From the NCBI GenBank assembly GCA_903836945.1, contig CAILSO010000012.1:1-39072 (forward strand): a stretch of DNA of 39,072 bases, given 5' to 3'. The DNA comes from an uncultured Actinomycetes bacterium (GTDB lineage: Bacteria > Actinomycetota > Actinomycetes > Nanopelagicales > Nanopelagicaceae). Shown here in pieces: positions 1-8,176 of the stretch (positions within the stretch are counted from its first letter, which is position 1; each line of letters begins with the position of its first letter). The translations under genes were made by a program, and so were the position numbers. Below the pieces are notes generated by a model. That model worked only from the letters and a program-made list of their open reading frames with translations. It had not been told where the DNA came from and searched no databases.

Positions 1-153
1 GCGGGATTTCGCGCTTAAGTTGGTCTTTAACCCAAATCTAGGCAATACTTCTCTCAGCGTTCAGCGCGCCGACTAACAAGTTCGGTTAACGCCGCGGATG
101 CGAGAGCTTTCAAAAGGAAGTTTTTAAATTTAGTTTTAGATGAGGATTTAACT

Positions 154-2367
154 ATGGCTATAGAGCCTAAAGGTGCCCGTAAGCGGGTACGAGGAAAAGC
201 GAAGAAGGATGAAGCTGCGCTTTCTCCAGAAGTTTCTGAGAATACTGAAGCAACAGAAGTCGCTATCGCAGAACCAACTGAGAAGAAGAAGAGCACCAAG
301 AAGGCCGCTTCAATCCCAGTACCAATGTTTCAAGCTGCGCCAGATGAGGTAGCTCCCAAGAAAGTTAAGGCAGCTGCGGCAAGCACTCCTTCGGAATCGG
401 AAGAGACTGAAGAGCAGAGCGCCGAGCGTCGCCGTCGCCGTCGTGGTGGAAGAGGCCGTCGCCGTGGAGGTCGCGATCTTGGTGATGACGCTACAAATGA
501 TGTAAATGAGAATATTGATAACGATTCAGATGAACCATCTGATGCAGGTGACCTTGATGGGGATTCACAAGTTAATGAAGATGGCACCGTAACCCGTCGC
601 CGTCGACGCCGCCGTGCACGTGGCGAAGGTGTAACTCCTGGTGAAGTAATTGATGAAGATGGTGTTGTAACCGTAGTTAAGGTGCGCGAACCAAGACCTG
701 CTCGCGAACCAAGACCTGCTCGCGATGATCGTTCAAGCCGAAGTGACCGCGGTCGCAATAATCGCCGGAATGATCGCCGAAATGATCGCGAACCAAGAGA
801 ATTTGTTCGCCGTCGCGGAAGTGTTATCACTGAATCTGAATTTCTAGCACGTCGCGAGAATGTTGATCGTCAGATGTTGGTTCGCCAAACTGGTGACCGC
901 ACCCAGATCTCAGTTCTTGAAGACAAGATCATGGTCGAGCATTATGTAAATCGAAATAGCAATATTTCTTATGTTGGAAATGTTTATCTCGGTAAGGTTC
1001 AAAATGTTCTTCCGTCAATGGAAGCTGCATTCGTTGATATTGGCAAGGGTCGTAACGCAGTTCTTTACGCCGGTGAAGTGAATTGGGATACCGCAGGTTT
1101 AGCCGATGGCCAACCTCGCAAAATTGAACATGTACTAAAGACCGGTCAATCGGTATTAGTACAAGTAACGAAAGATCCAATTGGTCAAAAGGGAGCTCGC
1201 CTTACAAGTCAGATCTCACTTCCTGGTCGTTATTTGGTTTATGTTCCAAGTGGTGAGATGAGCGGAATTAGCCGTCGCCTTCCAGAACAAGAGCGAAATC
1301 GCTTAAAGACTATTTTGAAGAATTTGATTCCAGAAGATGCTGGCGTAATTGTCAGAACTGCCTCAGAGGGAGCTTCAGAAGAAGAGCTAGAGCGCGATGT
1401 AATTCGCCTCAAGGCGCAATGGGAAGATATTCAAAAGAAGGCTGAGTCTTCCGAGACTTCAGCGCCATCACTTCTCTACTCAGAACCAGATTTAACCGTC
1501 CGAGTTATTCGCGATATCTTCAATGAAGATTTCAAGAAGATGATTGTTCAGGGAGATCAGGCTTGGGAAGATATCAATAACTATCTTGGCCATATTGCAC
1601 CAGAGTTAACTTCCAAGATCGAAAAGTGGACCGGTACTCGCGATCTCTTTGTAGAAAATAGAATTGAAGAACAGCTTGCTAAGGCATTTGATCGCAAGGT
1701 TTATCTACCTTCAGGCGGTTCATTAGTTATTGATCGCACCGAAGCGATGATCGTTATCGATGTCAATACTGGAAAGTTCATCGGTAAGGGCGGAAACTTA
1801 GAAGAGACCGTTACCAAGAACAACCTAGAAGCAGCTGAAGAAATTGCCCGCCAACTTCGCCTGCGCGATATGGGCGGAATCATCGTTATCGACTTTATTG
1901 ATATGACTTTGGAATCAAACCGTGACTTGGTATTACGACGACTCGTTGAATGTTTAGGGCGCGATCGCACCAAGCATCAAGTTGCCGAAGTTACCTCACT
2001 TGGTTTAGTTCAGATGACTCGAAAGCGCGTCGGTCAAGGTTTGATCGAAGCCTTCTCAACTACTTGCGAGAGTTGTGGCGGCCGCGGAATTCATATTCAT
2101 AGCGAACCTGTAGAAAAGGTTGCACTTGAAAAGGATATGGAGAAGCGTTTCGTACCTACCAATTACGGTGCTCAAGAGGTTGAAGAGGTTGAAGAGGTTG
2201 AAGAGGTTGAAGAGGTTGAAGAAGCTGAAGATATTGATGAGGCAGATGCGACGCCTGAGGTTTCGACCCCGGTAGAGGCCAAAGAAGCCGAAGAAGTTGA
2301 AGTTTCAAAACCAGCTCCAAAGCGCCGCCGCCGTGCGGTAAGTACCGGGGTAATTACCCCAGTTTGA
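154..2367 (+). CDS. rne: Ribonuclease E/G family endoribonuclease
   Basis: Single-strand-specific endoribonuclease of mRNA decay and rRNA/tRNA processing. The 737-residue protein begins with a low-complexity extension of about 240 residues: acidic stretches alternate with Arg clusters around residues 90-105 and 145-155 and an RNA-binding-like basic tract near 180-225. An S1 domain follows at about 265-350. The catalytic DNase I-like subdomain carries D536 and N538 in IDVNTGKF and D580 in IVIDFIDM, matching the metal-binding aspartates of RNase E. The Zn-link Cys pair C638/C641 lies in TCESCGG. The tail is acidic (9-bp repeat) and ends in a basic KRRRR patch. The long N-terminal extension is usual for actinobacterial homologues. 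The start is supported by GAGGA at 142-146. It lies upstream of rplU-rpmA-obgE as in other Actinobacteria. Confidence 0.96.
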   Translation: MAIEPKGARKRVRGKAKKDEAALSPEVSENTEATEVAIAEPTEKKKSTKKAASIPVPMFQAAPDEVAPKKVKAAAASTPSESEETEEQSAERRRRRRGGRGRRRGGRDLGDDATNDVNENIDNDSDEPSDAGDLDGDSQVNEDGTVTRRRRRRRARGEGVTPGEVIDEDGVVTVVKVREPRPAREPRPARDDRSSRSDRGRNNRRNDRRNDREPREFVRRRGSVITESEFLARRENVDRQMLVRQTGDRTQISVLEDKIMVEHYVNRNSNISYVGNVYLGKVQNVLPSMEAAFVDIGKGRNAVLYAGEVNWDTAGLADGQPRKIEHVLKTGQSVLVQVTKDPIGQKGARLTSQISLPGRYLVYVPSGEMSGISRRLPEQERNRLKTILKNLIPEDAGVIVRTASEGASEEELERDVIRLKAQWEDIQKKAESSETSAPSLLYSEPDLTVRVIRDIFNEDFKKMIVQGDQAWEDINNYLGHIAPELTSKIEKWTGTRDLFVENRIEEQLAKAFDRKVYLPSGGSLVIDRTEAMIVIDVNTGKFIGKGGNLEETVTKNNLEAAEEIARQLRLRDMGGIIVIDFIDMTLESNRDLVLRRLVECLGRDRTKHQVAEVTSLGLVQMTRKRVGQGLIEAFSTTCESCGGRGIHIHSEPVEKVALEKDMEKRFVPTNYGAQEVEEVEEVEEVEEVEEAEDIDEADATPEVSTPVEAKEAEEVEVSKPAPKRRRRAVSTGVITPV
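685..720 (+). repeat. Two-copy 18-bp tandem repeat in rne
   Basis: The unit CGCGAACCAAGACCTGCT occurs twice head to tail with no mismatch, encoding the REPRPA repeat in the basic linker of RNase E. It is in frame, so copy-number change would only lengthen or shorten the linker. Confidence 0.9.
2173..2226 (+). repeat. 9-bp tandem repeat encoding acidic EEV tract in rne
   Basis: Four identical GAAGAGGTT units follow a CAAGAGGTT copy, and a degenerate sixth unit (GAAGAAGCT) closes the array. It encodes a Glu-Glu-Val repeat in the C-terminal tail of RNase E. Perfect nucleotide identity at all three codon positions suggests recent slippage expansion rather than selection on protein sequence alone. 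Confidence 0.9.
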
Positions 2368-2380
2368 CCCCGAGGCGGGG
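2347..2380 (+). other. Tandem GC-rich hairpins at rne 3' end
   Basis: GGGGT-AATT-ACCCC (2347-2360) ends inside rne and CCCCG-AGG-CGGGG (2368-2380) starts directly after its stop codon. No T-tract follows, so neither looks like a classical intrinsic terminator. They may protect the rne 3' end or slow polymerase before rplU. A smaller GCCC-N6-GGGC stem followed by TCTTT lies at 2402-2420. Confidence 0.5.
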
Positions 2381-2452
2381 AGATCCGTATCCTTGCCCTC
2401 TGCCCAATTTCGGGCTCTTTAGGTTAGTTTGATTTGAATGAAAGGTGTCACC

Positions 2453-2761
2453 GTGTACGCGATTGTTAAAGCAGGCGGCCGTCAAGAGAAGGTTGCAGTT
2501 GGTGACACAGTTGTTGTCGATCGTATCGACGCAAAAGTTGGCGCATCAGTTTCATTCCCAGCTCTCCTAGTAGTTGAAGGTGCAACCGTTACCTCAGACC
2601 CAAAGGCGTTATCAGGCGTCAAGGTCACTGGTGAAATCGTTGAAGAGCAAAAGGGTCCAAAGATCGACATCCTTCGCTACAAGAACAAGACTGGCTACCG
2701 CCGTCGTTCAGGTTTCCGTTCCCAATTAACGCGCGTGAAGATCACCGCGATCACAAAGTAA
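2453..2761 (+). CDS. rplU: 50S ribosomal protein L21
   Basis: Structural protein of the large ribosomal subunit that binds 23S rRNA. The GTG at 2453 gives the canonical N-terminus [14 protein letters not shown] (read with fMet) and 102 residues, the family's normal length of about 103. It has AAAGGTG (2441-2447) six bases upstream as Shine-Dalgarno. An in-frame ATG at 2438 would add five atypical residues and would bury that site, so I prefer GTG. A TAGTTT hexamer at 2425-2430 could be a -10 element giving a short leader of about 15 nt. The gene precedes rpmA by 20 nt, the usual L21-L27 pair. Confidence 0.96.
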   Translation: MYAIVKAGGRQEKVAVGDTVVVDRIDAKVGASVSFPALLVVEGATVTSDPKALSGVKVTGEIVEEQKGPKIDILRYKNKTGYRRRSGFRSQLTRVKITAITK

Positions 2762-2781
2762 TAAGAGGAGGCGAATAACAA

Positions 2782-3051
2782 ATGGCAAGTAAAAAAGGTG
2801 TCTCGTCTACCCGAAATGGTCGCGATTCAAATGCGCAGTACCTTGGTATTAAGCGTTATGCAGGACAGATCGTAAAGAGTGGAGAAATCCTAGTTCGCCA
2901 ACGCGGAACAGTTTTTCACCCAGGACAAAATGTAGGTATCGGTAAGGATGACACACTATTCGCACTAGCTGCGGGTGAAGTTGCCTTCGGTCGCGCTCGT
3001 GGTCGCAAGGTTGTAAATATCGTTCCGGTGGCTGCACTAGTTAACGCGTAA
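2782..3051 (+). CDS. rpmA: 50S ribosomal protein L27
   Basis: Large-subunit protein whose N-terminus reaches the peptidyl-transferase centre. The 89-residue product starts [19 protein letters not shown] and contains the family core [22 protein letters not shown] in near-canonical form ([20 protein letters not shown]). There is no N-terminal prosequence of the Firmicutes type that needs cleavage. A strong Shine-Dalgarno GAGGAGG (2765-2771) sits 10 nt before the ATG. It is cotranscribed with rplU and ends just before a strong intrinsic terminator, so L21-L27 probably form a two-gene unit. Confidence 0.97.
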   Translation: MASKKGVSSTRNGRDSNAQYLGIKRYAGQIVKSGEILVRQRGTVFHPGQNVGIGKDDTLFALAAGEVAFGRARGRKVVNIVPVAALVNA

Positions 3052-3066
3052 TCGCAGATTATTAGC

Positions 3067-3103
3067 TGCGGGTCCGCGAAATGCGGACCCGCATTTTTTA
3101 TTT
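3067..3103 (+). terminator. Intrinsic terminator after rpmA
   Basis: A perfect 11-bp stem, TGCGGGTCCGC (3067-3077) with GCGGACCCGCA (3083-3093), encloses the five-base loop GAAAT and is followed by six T residues and a further TTT. This is the clearest Rho-independent terminator in the window. It separates rplU-rpmA from obgE. Confidence 0.95.
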
Positions 3104-3132
3104 AAAGAGAGTTTTAAGGAAAGGGGAGTCAA

Positions 3133-4608
3133 ATGGCATCGTTCGTCGATCGCGTAACTCTCCATGCCTTTGCTGGCTCTGGTGGTGATGGTTGCGTTTC
3201 AATTCACCGTGAGAAGTTCAAGCCGCTTGGTGGTCCAGATGGCGGTAACGGTGGTCGCGGTGGAGATGTAATTCTCGTGGTTGATCCAGGCACGACGACC
3301 CTTTTAGATTTTCACCACTCACCACATAGACGAGCCACAAATGGTTCACTCGGTTACGGTGATTACTGCAATGGCAAAGAAGGTAAAGATTTAATTCTTC
3401 CTGTTCCAAACGGAACGGTTGTTAAGGATCATGAAGGCATAGTCCTTGCCGACTTAATCGGAACTGGAACAAGATTTGTTGCTGCGCAAGGTGGTAAGGG
3501 CGGACTTGGCAATGCTGGACTTGCATCATCAAAGCGTCGCGCTCCTGGTTTCGCACTTAAAGGTGAGCCAGGCGAAGAACGAACACTTCACCTTGAATTA
3601 AAGAGCGTTGCTGATATTGGTTTAATTGGATTTCCATCAGCTGGAAAGTCATCATTGGTAGCCGCGATCTCTGCTGCGAAACCAAAGATCGCCGATTACC
3701 CATTCACAACCCTTGCGCCAAACTTAGGTGTCGTCCAAGCTGGCGATACCCGCTTTACCGTTGCCGATGTCCCAGGACTTATTCCAGGAGCCTCTGAAGG
3801 TAAGGGCCTTGGCTTGGAATTCTTACGGCACGTCGAACGTTGTGCGGCGCTAGTTCATGTTCTTGACTGTGGAACTTTGGAGACCGATCGCGATCCAATA
3901 AAGGATTTCGACATTATTGAAGAAGAGTTAAAGCACTACGGTGGACTTTCAGAGCGACCAAGAATTATTGCCTTAAATAAAGTTGATCTTCCAGATGGAA
4001 AAGCTATGGCTGACATGGTGCAACCAACTTTGGAGGCTCGTGGCTATCAAGTATTCCAAATCTCTGCAGCATCACATATCGGATTAACCGAACTTAACTA
4101 TGCGATGGCAAAGATCATTCAAATTCAGCGAAAAGCTGAAGCGCTCCAAGAGAAGGCACGTATCGTGCTGCGCCCAGCTCCAGTTAATGACAATGGATTT
4201 ACTGTCACCGCAAATGAAGATGGCTCCTTTACCGTTTTGGGCGAGAAGCCAATTCGTTGGGTAAAGCAGACTGACTTTGGAAACACGGAAGCAGTGGGTT
4301 ATCTTGCCGATCGATTGGCAACACTTGGCGTTGAGAAGGAATTATTTAAAAAGGGTGCAAAGGCAAAAGATGAGGTCCGAATAGGTGCCGGCGAATCTGC
4401 GGTGATCTTTGATTGGGAGCCAACTATTGAAGCGGGCGCTGAATTACTTGCCGGGCCACGTGGTGGTGACTTGCGCGTTGAATCACCATGGGCTGGTCGT
4501 TATATTGATGATGATGTTGATGAACTTAGTGATGATGAAATTGCGATGCAATGGGAGTACAACGTTGCTGATCCAAAGAGTCCAAGGATAGAAACTACAA
4601 ATGAGTAA
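3133..4608 (+). CDS. obgE: GTPase Obg/CgtA
   Basis: Essential GTPase linked to 50S subunit maturation and stress control. The 491-residue protein has the Gly-rich Obg fold at about 1-158 ([22 protein letters not shown]). The G domain follows, with the P-loop GFPSAGKSS at 166-174, DVPG near 212 and NKVD at 282-285. An OCT domain lies at about 345-425, and an acidic tail ([12 protein letters not shown]) ends the protein. Length and domain order match actinobacterial Obg. GGGGAG lies 4 nt before the ATG. Its last codons overlap proB by 8 nt, so the two are translationally linked. A separate promoter must lie in the 30 nt after the rpmA terminator unless read-through occurs. Confidence 0.97.
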   Translation: MASFVDRVTLHAFAGSGGDGCVSIHREKFKPLGGPDGGNGGRGGDVILVVDPGTTTLLDFHHSPHRRATNGSLGYGDYCNGKEGKDLILPVPNGTVVKDHEGIVLADLIGTGTRFVAAQGGKGGLGNAGLASSKRRAPGFALKGEPGEERTLHLELKSVADIGLIGFPSAGKSSLVAAISAAKPKIADYPFTTLAPNLGVVQAGDTRFTVADVPGLIPGASEGKGLGLEFLRHVERCAALVHVLDCGTLETDRDPIKDFDIIEEELKHYGGLSERPRIIALNKVDLPDGKAMADMVQPTLEARGYQVFQISAASHIGLTELNYAMAKIIQIQRKAEALQEKARIVLRPAPVNDNGFTVTANEDGSFTVLGEKPIRWVKQTDFGNTEAVGYLADRLATLGVEKELFKKGAKAKDEVRIGAGESAVIFDWEPTIEAGAELLAGPRGGDLRVESPWAGRYIDDDVDELSDDEIAMQWEYNVADPKSPRIETTNE

Positions 4609-5395
4609 TGAAGTATTAACCAGAGCAAATCGAATTGTTATAAAGGTTGGTTCATCAACCCTAACTGGAAGTGCTGGGACTGCTCTAGATGTCGCGGCAG
4701 TTGCTTCCCTGGTATCAGTAGTTGCAAATTTAAAAGCTCAAAATAAGGAAGTAGTAATAGTTACTTCTGCGGCAATCGCAGCAGGAATGGCGCCACTTGG
4801 TTTGAGCGCTAGACCTACCGATCTGGCAACACAACAAGCGGCCGCCTCTGTGGGACAAGGTTTACTTATTGCCAAGTACACCGAGGAATTTAGTAAGCAT
4901 TCAATTGTTGCCTCACAGGTACTTCTAACCGGTGATGAGGTCGAAGAGGCGAGCAAGCGAGAGAATGCCCAACGAACTCTTTTTCGCTTACTTGAATTAG
5001 GTGTTGTGCCAATCATTAATGAAAATGACTCGGTAGTTACTGAGGAAATTCGAATGGGTGATAACGACCGTTTGGCAGCTCTAGTATCTCAATTAATCTC
5101 GGCAAATTTATTAGTCCTAGTTTCTGATGTTGATGCGCTTTATGACGCACCACCTTCACAGGTTGGTGCCAAACGAGTTGCAAAGGTTAATTCCCTCTCC
5201 GAATTGGGTAATTTCCAGATCGGTGGCGTTGGTAGTTCAGGTGTTGGAAGCGGCGGAATGGTAACCAAAATTCAGGCAGCCGAGATCGCAACAAAGAATG
5301 GTGCCACGATGTTGCTAACCAATTTGGCCAGCCTAAGTAAAGCGCTAGCTGGCGAAGATTTTGGAACGCTATTTCTTGCTGGAACTAATAGCTAA
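4601..5395 (+). CDS. proB: Glutamate 5-kinase, short form without PUA domain
   Basis: ATP-dependent phosphorylation of L-glutamate, first step of proline synthesis. The 264-residue protein is a complete amino-acid kinase domain: KVGSSTLTG near residue 13, NEND at 140-143, [10 protein letters not shown] after it, and [10 protein letters not shown] near 218. It ends right after the kinase fold. Many bacterial ProB proteins, including the E. coli enzyme (about 367 residues), continue into a C-terminal PUA domain, which is absent here. Short forms are known, so activity is expected. The start overlaps the end of obgE. The 3' end overlaps the convergent hydrolase gene by 27 nt. proA is not adjacent but lies beyond that gene. 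Confidence 0.95.
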   Translation: MSNEVLTRANRIVIKVGSSTLTGSAGTALDVAAVASLVSVVANLKAQNKEVVIVTSAAIAAGMAPLGLSARPTDLATQQAAASVGQGLLIAKYTEEFSKHSIVASQVLLTGDEVEEASKRENAQRTLFRLLELGVVPIINENDSVVTEEIRMGDNDRLAALVSQLISANLLVLVSDVDALYDAPPSQVGAKRVAKVNSLSELGNFQIGGVGSSGVGSGGMVTKIQAAEIATKNGATMLLTNLASLSKALAGEDFGTLFLAGTNS

Positions 5396-6535
5396 CAAAA
5401 CCTTTGCAACTTTTACATTCATATTTTCATCACCAGATGTAGGCACATCAGAGGATTTAACAATCACAGTTCGAGTTGTTGGATCCGTCCAAACAAATTG
5501 CCCATGCAGGCCGAGGGCGGTTGAAATATTTGGATAAGGGTGCCAGACCTGTGCGCCGTAACCCCAACCATGATCGAGAGTCGTCACAGGTGTTGTCATA
5601 CGCTTTAACCAGACGGGATCAATTATTTGATTGGCACCTGCTTGCCCACCATTAATGATCGCTAAACCGACGCGTGCGTAATCTCGCGCAGTTGCGTTAA
5701 AGCAACAGAAAGTTTTTTCAACTCCGCCTTTATGATCAACATTCCAAGTAGCTGCATACTGCGCACCAATTGGCTGCCAAACGTTCTTGCTGAAGTAATC
5801 AGAGACCGAACCACCAGTGACCTTCTTGATGATCATGCCAAGTAGTTGGGTATCAACGCTCATGTATTCAGATTTAGAGCCCGGAGCAAAGGCCATCTTT
5901 CGATTGTGCTTAATAAACCAATTCATATCGGTGGTCGCATACATCTGCGCGATCGCTACGCCCCAACCAGAAGGCCCACTTGGGTAATTATCACTAACAC
6001 CAACACCGGCCTGCATATCTAAGAGCGTCTTAATGCTGACCTGATCAAACGAGGTGCCGGTTTTATATTCTGGGAAATATTTAATGAAGGTATCTGATTC
6101 AGCGATCTTCCCTTGATGAATCAATTGACCAATAACTATTGAGGTCATCGTTTTGCCTTCAGAATAGGAAGGGAATATAGATTTCTCCGTAAAACCCTTT
6201 CCATAATATTCATAGGTGATAACACCGTTACGAATAACCAAAAAGGCATTGGTGTAAGTCTTTTTTAAGAATTCTTGCCAGGTAATTGAACCGTTTTCCC
6301 ATGGCACGGTTGCGGGCATCGCTTCAGTCGAAGTTGGCCAAGCAATTGGTTTGTTAGCAGGTGCGATGGTGTTCCATGGCATCAGCGTTGGCGTTTTTGA
6401 GGCTGGGGCTAGGCCCAGACGAATCGCTGCTATTGGGTTTGGATAGTGGATGAATTTTGTGAAGCCGGTAAGCGCAACTGCAAAGCCGACAAAGACGATC
6501 AAGATATTTCTAAGCACCTTTAGAAAACGTTTCAT
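5369..6535 (-). CDS. Membrane-anchored serine hydrolase, beta-lactamase class C/NylB-like family
   Basis: Predicted penicillin-binding-fold hydrolase. One hydrophobic helix at about residues 9-25 (NILIVFVGFAVALTGF), preceded by basic residues, should anchor or export it, leaving the enzyme outside the membrane. The nucleophile motif SxxK is SEGK at 125-128. The second catalytic motif is YMS at about 225-227 (YxN/S type). LHGQFVWTDP near 344-353 resembles the third-motif region of 6-aminohexanoate-dimer hydrolase-like proteins. The substrate cannot be told: esterase, peptidase or amidase are all possible, and true beta-lactamase activity is unlikely to be its main role. It is the only minus-strand gene in the window and splits the proB-proA pair. 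It has no Shine-Dalgarno, but a TACCCT hexamer six bases before its ATG. Confidence 0.88.
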   Translation of the reverse strand: MKRFLKVLRNILIVFVGFAVALTGFTKFIHYPNPIAAIRLGLAPASKTPTLMPWNTIAPANKPIAWPTSTEAMPATVPWENGSITWQEFLKKTYTNAFLVIRNGVITYEYYGKGFTEKSIFPSYSEGKTMTSIVIGQLIHQGKIAESDTFIKYFPEYKTGTSFDQVSIKTLLDMQAGVGVSDNYPSGPSGWGVAIAQMYATTDMNWFIKHNRKMAFAPGSKSEYMSVDTQLLGMIIKKVTGGSVSDYFSKNVWQPIGAQYAATWNVDHKGGVEKTFCCFNATARDYARVGLAIINGGQAGANQIIDPVWLKRMTTPVTTLDHGWGYGAQVWHPYPNISTALGLHGQFVWTDPTTRTVIVKSSDVPTSGDENMNVKVAKVLLAISSSKK

Positions 6536-6547
6536 GAGAGAAGGGTA
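6536..6547 (-). promoter_or_regulatory. Predicted leaderless -10 element of serine hydrolase gene
   Basis: On the minus strand TACCCT (6547-6542) is followed by six bases and the ATG at 6535. This is the same TANNNT-N6-ATG geometry seen at six plus-strand genes. No purine-rich ribosome-binding site is present. No clear -35 box. Confidence 0.5.
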
Positions 6548-6555
6548 TGTTGCCT

Positions 6556-6567
6556 TAGGCTAGGAGC
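6556..6567 (+). promoter_or_regulatory. Predicted leaderless -10 element of proA
   Basis: TAGGCT (6556-6561), six bases, then ATG at 6568. The AGGAG at 6562-6566 is only one base from the ATG, too close to act as Shine-Dalgarno. Only 32 bp separate this start from the divergent hydrolase start. Confidence 0.5.
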
Positions 6568-7836
6568 ATGGAAGCCACCGCGATAATTAATGAACTTGCC
6601 GATAAGGCGCGCTTGGCTGCGCGGACTTTAATCGCGGCAACCGGCGCCGAACGAAGCGCCGCGCTGGTGGCGATCGCCGAGGAAATATTAAAAAGTGAAG
6701 GCGAAATTCTGGCAGCCAATGCGCAAGATATGGTGCGCGCAAAGGCCGATGGTATGTCCGATTCAATGCAAGACCGATTGCTCTTAACCCCAAAGCGAGT
6801 CGCCGATATAGCTGATGGGGCAATTCAAGTTTCCAAATTGCCTAATCCAATTGGGCTGACGATTAATGAGAACCGCCTTCCAAATGGACTTCACCTAAAG
6901 CAAGTCAGCGTTCCATTTGGAGTTGTTGGAATGGTTTATGAAGCGCGACCAAATGTGACGGTGGATGCTGCGGTTATTTTGTTGATGTCGGCAAATGCGG
7001 CTCTGCTTCGCGGTTCTTCAAGCGCTGCGGAAAGCAATGAAGTTTTAGTTAAGGTGATGAAGCGAGCATTGGCCAAAACAAATATCTCTGCTGAAGTTTT
7101 ACAACTAGTCCCTTCACATGATCGTTCTACAGTCACAGCCTTACTGCATGCCAGAGGCAAGGTTGACTTAGTAATTCCACGGGGGAGCGCGGCCTTAATC
7201 CGGACCGTTGTTGATGAGAGCACTGTCCCAACAATTGAAACTGGCGCAGGTGTCTGCCATGTGTACGTAGATGATCAGGCCGATTTAACTAAAGCGCTTC
7301 CAATCTTGATCAACTCTAAAACCCACCGACCAAGTGTTTGTAATGCTGCAGAAACCTTGCTTGTGCATCAAGGTATCGCCGCGAAATTCTTGCCAATTGC
7401 ACTTAAGGCGCTTGCCGAAGCCGGTGTAACTCTAAATGTTGACGAGGCCACTAAGAAGTTTGCTGATGAAATTGGAGTCAAGGTCAACCTGGCAGGTGAA
7501 GAAAATTGGAGTACTGAGTACAACGCACTTGAGATGAATGTGGCGATTGTGCCAGATATTTTATCTGCGGCCGATCACATTGCTAAATATGGAACCAAGC
7601 ACACTGAAGCTATCGTCTCTGAATCAGAAGAAAATGCCGCAAAATTTATTTCACTTCTAGATGCCGCAGCAATTATGGTTAATGCATCAACCAGATTCAC
7701 TGATGGAGAACAGATGGGCTTCGGTGCTGAGATTGGAATCTCTAATCAAAAGCTCCACGCCCGCGGCCCAATGGGTCTTGTTGCCATGACCACTACGACT
7801 TGGATCGTAACTGGCAATGGGCAGATCCGCGCATAA
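6568..7836 (+). CDS. proA: Glutamate-5-semialdehyde dehydrogenase (gamma-glutamyl phosphate reductase)
   Basis: NADPH-dependent reduction of glutamyl 5-phosphate to glutamate 5-semialdehyde, second step of proline synthesis. The 422-residue protein has the ALDH-superfamily fold with the ProA signatures VPFGVVGMVYEARPNVTVDAA and ALLRGSSSA. The catalytic Cys is C258 in PSVCNAAETLLVH. The C-terminal ARGPMGLVAMTTTTWIVTGNGQ is typical. Length is normal. It is separated from its partner proB by the inverted hydrolase gene and appears to have its own leaderless promoter. Transcription probably ends before gatC, which has another promoter-like site 43 nt downstream. Confidence 0.97.
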   Translation: MEATAIINELADKARLAARTLIAATGAERSAALVAIAEEILKSEGEILAANAQDMVRAKADGMSDSMQDRLLLTPKRVADIADGAIQVSKLPNPIGLTINENRLPNGLHLKQVSVPFGVVGMVYEARPNVTVDAAVILLMSANAALLRGSSSAAESNEVLVKVMKRALAKTNISAEVLQLVPSHDRSTVTALLHARGKVDLVIPRGSAALIRTVVDESTVPTIETGAGVCHVYVDDQADLTKALPILINSKTHRPSVCNAAETLLVHQGIAAKFLPIALKALAEAGVTLNVDEATKKFADEIGVKVNLAGEENWSTEYNALEMNVAIVPDILSAADHIAKYGTKHTEAIVSESEENAAKFISLLDAAAIMVNASTRFTDGEQMGFGAEIGISNQKLHARGPMGLVAMTTTTWIVTGNGQIRA

Positions 7837-7867
7837 ATTCGATTTATTAGTAAGGACCGGCTCGCGA

Positions 7868-7879
7868 TAGAGTGCGCAC
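7868..7879 (+). promoter_or_regulatory. Predicted leaderless -10 element of gatC
   Basis: TAGAGT (7868-7873) followed by GCGCAC and the ATG at 7880. No Shine-Dalgarno sequence is present in the preceding 20 nt. This would start the gatCAB-ilvD transcript. Confidence 0.55.
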
Positions 7880-8176
7880 ATGGCACAAATTTCTCGCGAT
7901 GATGTTGCGCATCTAGCCAAATTAGCTCGCGTTGAAATGACGCCCGATGAGCTCGATCATATGGCTACCGAGTTGGATCAAATTCTTGGCGCAGTTAAGC
8001 GGGTACAAGAAGTTGCAACATCCGATATTGCCCCAACATCGCACCCACTTGAAATGACAAATATTTTTCGAGCCGATCTCGTAAAGCCAAGTCTGACAAA
8101 TGAAGAGGCTCTTTCAGGTGCACCCGCCAAGGCCGAGGAGCGCTTTAAGGTTCCACAAATTTTGGGTGAAGAATGA
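7880..8176 (+). CDS. gatC: Asp-tRNA(Asn)/Glu-tRNA(Gln) amidotransferase subunit C
   Basis: Small non-catalytic subunit that wraps around GatA and stabilises the GatCAB complex, which converts mischarged Glu-tRNA(Gln) or Asp-tRNA(Asn) to the amide form. The 98-residue product begins [24 protein letters not shown] and has the family's middle motif [13 protein letters not shown] and a C-terminal VPQILGEE, all canonical. It overlaps gatA by 4 nt (ATGA), indicating translational coupling. It is the first gene of gatC-gatA-gatB-ilvD. Confidence 0.96.
   Translation: MAQISRDDVAHLAKLARVEMTPDELDHMATELDQILGAVKRVQEVATSDIAPTSHPLEMTNIFRADLVKPSLTNEEALSGAPAKAEERFKVPQILGEE

Noticed and set aside
2-76. Open frame from the window edge to TAA at 74-76 (24 residues, ending NTSLSVQRAD), possibly the 3' end of an upstream gene
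   Set aside because: Too short to recognise, and no motif could be tied to the gene usually found upstream of rne. Kept out of the feature list.
330-830. Long minus-strand frame rich in Arg and Ser opposite rne
   Set aside because: It is the reverse-strand image of the Arg-rich repeats of rne, has no ribosome-binding site or domain, and lies wholly inside a well-supported gene.
2438-2452. Upstream ATG for rplU giving five extra residues
   Set aside because: The Shine-Dalgarno AAAGGTG would lie inside the coding region, and the GTG at 2453 gives the family N-terminus.
4409-4591. 60-residue plus-strand frame inside obgE
   Set aside because: Out-of-frame shadow of the acidic C-terminus of Obg, with no independent signals.
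5369-6535. Calling the minus-strand hydrolase a beta-lactamase resistance gene
   Set aside because: SxxK and YxS are shared by esterases, peptidases and amidases of the fold. The third motif is not a clear KTG, and the protein is membrane-anchored with no resistance context.
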